A stretch of 64,000 nt of DNA from Myxococcus landrumus (lineage in GTDB: Bacteria; Myxococcota; Myxococcia; Myxococcales; Myxococcaceae), in contig NZ_CP071091.1 in assembly GCF_017301635.1 (NCBI RefSeq), positions 6,274,001 to 6,338,000 of the forward strand, given 5' to 3'. Each line of letters opens with the position of its first letter. Position 1 is the first letter of the stretch. A program made the position numbers and the translations under genes. Positions 60,148 through 64,000 of the stretch are shown in pieces. The notes under the pieces are model-generated. The model made no database searches, was not told the DNA's origin, and was given only the letters and a program-made list of their open reading frames with translations.

Positions 60148-61200
60148 GTGACACGGCGACAGGTGGCGCGGCTGGGGCGGATGGCGGACCTCTTCTCGCG
60201 GACGATGAATCGCGGAACCGAGGGCTTGCTGACGCTGACGTTCCGTCCGGATGAACTTTATCGAGTGCCCACGGACGACGGCGCGGCCATCGCACTGGGG
60301 CGTTACCACGCGCGAGGCGAGCGTCGGCACGCCGAGCCCGTCATCCTCTGCCATGGACTGGGGGCCAACCGCTTCCACCTGGACTTCGACGAGCACTACA
60401 GCATGGCGCGCTACCTGGCGCGCGCGGGCTTCGAGACGTGGGTGCTGGAGCTGCGCGGCCGGGGGTTGGCCGGTGACGCGTCCGACTTCACGTTTGACGA
60501 CCAGGCGGAGCACGACGTGCGCACCGCGCTGCGCACCGTGGTGTCCACCGGCGCCAAGGAAGTGCTCTGGGTGGGGCATTCCAAGGGCGGGCTGACGCTG
60601 TACGCCCACCTGGCGAAGAACCCCCAGGCGCCGGTGCGGGCCGCGGCCATCCTGGGCAGCCCCTTCACCTTCGCGGTGCAGCCGGGGCTTCGCACCTTCA
60701 TCCAGCGCGTGGAGCCGCTCCTGCGGCTCAAGGTCATCCCCACCGGCCGCGTCACCAGCATCGCCCTGCTGGGCGCGCCGCCGGGCCCGCTGAGCCGGTA
60801 CATGATGCTGGCGGACAACATGGAGCCGGACGTCGTGCGGCGCGCGCTGGCCAACGTGCCCGCCAACATCTCCGGCGGCGTGGCGCGCCAGTTCGCGCGG
60901 TGGATCACCACCAACCGCTTCACCTCGTACGACGGCGGCGTCGACTACCGCGAGGCCCTGGCGGAGGTGCGCATCCCCTTCCTCCTGCTCGCGGGGAGCA
61001 AGGACCTCCTGGCCCCTCCCATGTCGGTGGCCCGGGCGAAGGAGGCCCTGGGGGGCCCGGTGAAGTTCCTCGTGGCCGGGCGAGGGCACGGCTTCGGCGA
61101 GGACTATGGGCACGCGGACCTGGTGCTGGGCCGCCGCGCGCCGGACGAAATCTTCCCCCTGGTGGAGGCGTTCCTCTCCGCGCATGCCACCCGGCCGTGA
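60148..61200 (+). CDS. Alpha/beta-hydrolase
   Basis: A 350-aa alpha/beta-hydrolase with oxyanion motif CHGLGANR, nucleophile Ser in GHSKGG, Asp in GSKDLLAPP and His in RGHGFGEDYGHAD. The N-terminal part is longer than in the minimal fold. Substrate unknown; could be an esterase or lipase. GTG 60148 has AGTGGAGGG just before it; ATG 60181 is an alternative. Confidence 0.85.
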   Translation: MTRRQVARLGRMADLFSRTMNRGTEGLLTLTFRPDELYRVPTDDGAAIALGRYHARGERRHAEPVILCHGLGANRFHLDFDEHYSMARYLARAGFETWVLELRGRGLAGDASDFTFDDQAEHDVRTALRTVVSTGAKEVLWVGHSKGGLTLYAHLAKNPQAPVRAAAILGSPFTFAVQPGLRTFIQRVEPLLRLKVIPTGRVTSIALLGAPPGPLSRYMMLADNMEPDVVRRALANVPANISGGVARQFARWITTNRFTSYDGGVDYREALAEVRIPFLLLAGSKDLLAPPMSVARAKEALGGPVKFLVAGRGHGFGEDYGHADLVLGRRAPDEIFPLVEAFLSAHATRP

Positions 61201-61270
61201 GCCGGCCAACGGGGCTGGGGGCTCCCGGTTGTCCGGGCCCTCCCTCCGTGCTAGCCGGAAGCCCTCCTCC

Positions 61271-62278
61271 ATGAGTCTGTCCTCGCGCCTCCTCACCCTC
61301 GCCCTGCTGGCACCCGCCGCGTGCGGGAAGACGCCAGCCGAGACCCCCTCCGGCCAGGCGGTGATGGACCTGCGCCACACCCGCCAGCCGGGCGGACAGG
61401 CCGTGGTGCGCTGGCGCGGCGATGCGGTGACGGCGGAGGAGCTGACCCGGCGCTTCCAGGAGATGAGCCCCGCGCTGCGCGAGCGCTACGTGGAGACGGG
61501 CGCGCGCCGCGACTACGTGGAGTCGCTGGCCCGCTTCGACCTGCTGGTGCGCGAGGCCCTGGCCCAGGGACTCCAGGATGACGCGGAGGTAGTGGAGGCC
61601 ACGCGGCGCGCGCTGGTGGGACGGCTGATGCGCTCGCGGCTGGAAGAAGCCCCCGTCGCCATCACCGACGCGGAGCTGGCGGAGGCCTACGCCGCGCGCC
61701 GAGAGGACTTCGTGCGTCCGGAGAGGGTGCGGCTGTCCCATGTCTTCCTCGCGGCCCCTCGCGGTGACACTGCGGTGGAGACCGCCGCGCGGAGCAAGGC
61801 CCAGGCCCTCCTCGCCCAGGCGCGTGCCTTGCCCTCGGGTGACTTCGCCGCCTTCGGACAGCTGGCGCGCGAGCACAGCCAGGAGCCTCGCACCGCGCCG
61901 CTCGACGGCGACCTTCGCTACCTCCCCCTCGACGCCCTGTCCCATGAGTTCGGCCCGGAGCTGGCCCAGGCGGCCCAGGCCCTCACGGACGAGGGCGCGC
62001 TGAGCGACGTGGTCCGCACGGACAAGGGGCTGCACGTGCTGAAGCTGCGCGCGCGCCAACCCGCACAGCACCTCTCGCTGGACGACGTGCGCGAGGAGCT
62101 GCGCGTGCGGCTGGAAGGCGAGAAGCGCACGCGCGCCTGGGCCGACTACCTGGCGCGCGTGGAGAAGCAGCTCTCGCTCGCCGTGGACCTGGACGCGCTG
62201 GCGCGGGTGCCCGTGGACGTCCAGGCGCCCATGCAGAAGCCCTCGGGCCCGATGCCCGGCACGGTGCCCGCCCCATGA
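61271..62278 (+). CDS. Parvulin-type peptidyl-prolyl isomerase lipoprotein (first of three)
   Basis: A 335-aa periplasmic folding factor. Lipoprotein signal MSLSSRLLTLALLAPAACG; a SurA-like N-domain (VTAEELTRRFQEM, LVREALAQGLQDD), then a parvulin PPIase domain at about 150-265 (VRLSHVFLAAP, PLDGDLRYLP, TDKGLHVLKLRARQPA). ATG 61271 fits the signal peptide. It is the first of a run of three related genes; its TGA overlaps an ATG in the next gene's frame (ATGA at 62275-62278). Confidence 0.85.
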   Translation: MSLSSRLLTLALLAPAACGKTPAETPSGQAVMDLRHTRQPGGQAVVRWRGDAVTAEELTRRFQEMSPALRERYVETGARRDYVESLARFDLLVREALAQGLQDDAEVVEATRRALVGRLMRSRLEEAPVAITDAELAEAYAARREDFVRPERVRLSHVFLAAPRGDTAVETAARSKAQALLAQARALPSGDFAAFGQLAREHSQEPRTAPLDGDLRYLPLDALSHEFGPELAQAAQALTDEGALSDVVRTDKGLHVLKLRARQPAQHLSLDDVREELRVRLEGEKRTRAWADYLARVEKQLSLAVDLDALARVPVDVQAPMQKPSGPMPGTVPAP

Positions 62279-62352
62279 GGGCCCGCTTGCCAGCCTGGTG
62301 GGCCATCCCCACCTTCGGGGGCCGCCCCCACCCTTCCCCCAGGACTTCGCGC

Positions 62353-63342
62353 ATGCGCCTTTCTCCTACCCGCGCTCCCCTGCTGTCCCTGGTGCTCACC
62401 CTCGCGGTGGGCTCGGGTTGCAACACGCCGCCCAAGTCGACGCCGGACCCCACGGTGGTCGCCACCGTGAATGGGGAGGCGCTCTCGCGCACCGACTTCG
62501 AGCAGGAGCTGGGCCGGGAGCTCGCCTCCACGGAGGCCGCGCAGCGCACGCCCGAGGAAATCGAGCCCTTCAAGCGCACGCTCCTGGACACGTACATCCA
62601 GCGGATGCTGCTGCTCCAGGCGGCGCGGAAGAACAACATCACCGTCACCCCGGAGGAGGTGGACCGGGGCGTCCTGCGACTGTCGGGCGACTACCCGGCG
62701 GGCAACTTCAACGAGGTGCTGGCCCAGGGGCAGCTCTCCCTCGCGGAGCTGCGGGCGCGCGAGGCCAGCCGGCTGACCATCGAGAAGCTCTTCTCCAACC
62801 ACGTCTACTCGCGAGTCGCAGTGACGGAGGAGGAGCTGCGGGCCTACTACGCGGTGCACGAGACGGAGCTGCACGAGGCGGAGCAGGTCCACGCCGCCCA
62901 AATCGTGGTGAAGGGGTTGGACGAGGCGCGGCGCGTCCAGGCGCAGCTCAAGGCGGGCAAGAAGTTCGCGGACCTGGCGCGCAGGTACTCGCTGAGCGCG
63001 GACGCCAAGGTGGGGGGCGACCTGGGGTTCTTCCCCCGAGGACAGATGCCGCCCGCCTTCGACGAGGTGGTATTCAAGCTCGGGGTCGGGCAGGTTTCGG
63101 ACGTGGTGTCCACCGAGTACGGCTACCACCTGTTCAAGGTGCTGGAGCGCAAGCCCGCGCGCAAACGCGACTTCGCCGAGGCGCGGCAATGGGTGGAATC
63201 CAAGCTCCTGGAGGAGAAGCGGGCGCAGGCGCAGGACGCGTTCGTGAAGGAGCTGAGGGACAAGGCGCAGGTTCAGGTGAATGAGGCCACGCTGCAGGCC
63301 ATCCGCGGACAACCCGCGGTGCTCCCGCAGGCGGCGAAGTAA
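62353..63342 (+). CDS. SurA/PrsA-like parvulin lipoprotein (second of three)
   Basis: A 329-aa lipoprotein: signal peptide MRLSPTRAPLLSLVLTLAVGSGC, N-domain (VVATVNGEALSRTDFEQELG), a middle helical region, and a parvulin domain (VHAAQIVVKGLDEARRVQAQLKAG, GGDLGFFPRGQMPPAFDE, YGYHLFKVLERKPA). ATG 62353 is preferred because the signal peptide starts there; ATG 62275 would add 26 residues. It helps fold outer-membrane or secreted proteins. The SurA-type third gene is 65 bases downstream. Confidence 0.9.
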   Translation: MRLSPTRAPLLSLVLTLAVGSGCNTPPKSTPDPTVVATVNGEALSRTDFEQELGRELASTEAAQRTPEEIEPFKRTLLDTYIQRMLLLQAARKNNITVTPEEVDRGVLRLSGDYPAGNFNEVLAQGQLSLAELRAREASRLTIEKLFSNHVYSRVAVTEEELRAYYAVHETELHEAEQVHAAQIVVKGLDEARRVQAQLKAGKKFADLARRYSLSADAKVGGDLGFFPRGQMPPAFDEVVFKLGVGQVSDVVSTEYGYHLFKVLERKPARKRDFAEARQWVESKLLEEKRAQAQDAFVKELRDKAQVQVNEATLQAIRGQPAVLPQAAK

Positions 63343-63407
63343 CGAGATTGAGCGACGGCCCGGCGGACAGTTGGACGGGCCCGAGGTGGTGCGGAAGGAT
63401 GCACGGA

Positions 63408-64000
63408 ATGATGAAGCGGGTGGCATTCGTCGCGGTGGCGGCGCTCCTCGGGGGCGCCACGTCGGCGCGCGCGGAGATGGTGGACAAGGTGGCCGCGGTG
63501 GTGAACCGCGACATCATCACGCTGTCGGAGGTCCAGCAGCGGGCGGCGCCGGAGATGTCCCGCATCAACGCCGCGGACCCGGGCAAGCGCGCGGAGATGC
63601 GCGCCCAGCTCATGAAGACCGCGCTGGACACCCTCATTGGCGAGAAGCTGATGGAGGCCCAAATCGCGGAGCTGGGCATCAGCGCGACCGAGGGCCAGGT
63701 GGACGAGTTGGTCAACGACGTGCGCCGGCAGAACGGCAACATGGACCAGGCGCAGTTCGAGCAAGCGCTCGCCGCCGAGGGCCTCACGCTGCCCAAGTAC
63801 CGGGAGATTCTGCGCAAGCGCATCCTCCGGGACCAGCTGCTGCGCGCCAAGGTGGGCCCCAAGGTGAAGGTCACCGAGGAGGACCTGAAGGCCGCCTACA
63901 ACCAGTACGCCCGCGCGGAGGGCGAGGACTCGGAAGTCCACGCGCGCCACATCCTGGTGTCGGTGGACCCGAAGGCCACCGAGGAGCAGGTGGCCGCGGC
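63408..64000 (+). CDS. SurA-like periplasmic chaperone/PPIase (third of three, 3' truncated)
   Basis: The 5' 197 codons of a SurA-type protein: Sec signal peptide MMKRVAFVAVAALLGGATSARA, then the N-domain (VDKVAAVVNRDIITLSEVQQ, ALDTLIGEKLMEAQI, RKRILRDQLL) and the start of the first parvulin domain (VHARHILVSVDPKATEEQ). It runs off the window. GGAAGGA precedes ATG 63408; a second ATG follows directly. SurA helps assemble outer-membrane barrels. Confidence 0.85.
   Translation, partial: MMKRVAFVAVAALLGGATSARAEMVDKVAAVVNRDIITLSEVQQRAAPEMSRINAADPGKRAEMRAQLMKTALDTLIGEKLMEAQIAELGISATEGQVDELVNDVRRQNGNMDQAQFEQALAAEGLTLPKYREILRKRILRDQLLRAKVGPKVKVTEEDLKAAYNQYARAEGEDSEVHARHILVSVDPKATEEQVAA

Noticed and set aside
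1..64000. CRISPR arrays, tRNA and rRNA genes
   Set aside because: No regularly spaced repeats and no tRNA-like TTCGA loops or rRNA landmarks were seen in the gaps.

Overview
This 64 kb window is high-GC chromosomal DNA (third codon positions almost all G or C) with the gene content of a predatory myxobacterium of the Myxococcus/Corallococcus/Pyxidicoccus type. The supporting signs are many lipoproteins with clear lipoboxes, a Ser/Thr kinase fused to further domains, ADYC-type and M57-type secreted proteins, frequent GTG/TTG starts, and families expanded by tandem duplication. I saw no rRNA, tRNA, CRISPR array, prophage or replication origin. This is an assignment by gene content, not by a marker gene.

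Layout. 1-3.4 kb: the tail of an unknown gene, a DUF5335 protein, then three tandem paralogous metzincin (M57-like) protease lipoproteins whose spacers share hairpin sequences. 3.8-12 kb: a cardiolipin-synthase-type enzyme, a metallo-beta-lactamase-fold hydrolase, and a 1,607-aa protein that joins topoisomerase III to a RecQ helicase in one chain. 12-21.4 kb: a small orphan gene, a large lipoprotein, a SHOCT protein, a transporter plus Tat-exported NAD-binding protein, an aminotransferase, a DUF1028 protein and an AMIN-like lipoprotein. 21.4-28 kb: a divergent GH77 glucanotransferase and an RND efflux pump with its adaptor.

28-33.7 kb: an ADYC-type lipoprotein, then a response regulator followed by a 1,290-residue kinase/STAND-ATPase/formylglycine-enzyme-like fusion. 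33.8-40.8 kb: a duplicated pair of 583-aa lipoproteins of clearly lower GC, separated by an intact IS630-family element (TA target duplication, 21-bp terminal inverted repeats), and a third large lipoprotein. 41-50 kb: a HIT protein, a 1,477-aa SF1 helicase with a nuclease-like tail that has lost key residues, a Uma2 endonuclease-like protein, a TonB-dependent receptor with TPR and PEGA domains in front of the plug, and a coupled GNAT acetyltransferase.

50-64 kb: mostly housekeeping and small membrane genes: nitronate monooxygenase, a multi-pass membrane protein, glyoxalase I (all four metal ligands at E. coli positions), NADH pyrophosphatase, an MpaB-type oxygenase, QueE, small membrane proteins, a GIY-YIG nuclease, a CBS protein and an alpha/beta hydrolase. 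It ends in a run of three parvulin/SurA-type folding factors, the last cut by the window edge.

The most notable items are the topoisomerase III-RecQ fusion, the kinase-STAND-FGE fusion with its response regulator, the helicase with a degenerate nuclease domain, and the IS630 insertion between duplicated lipoprotein units. All functions are read from sequence motifs; no database search was run.
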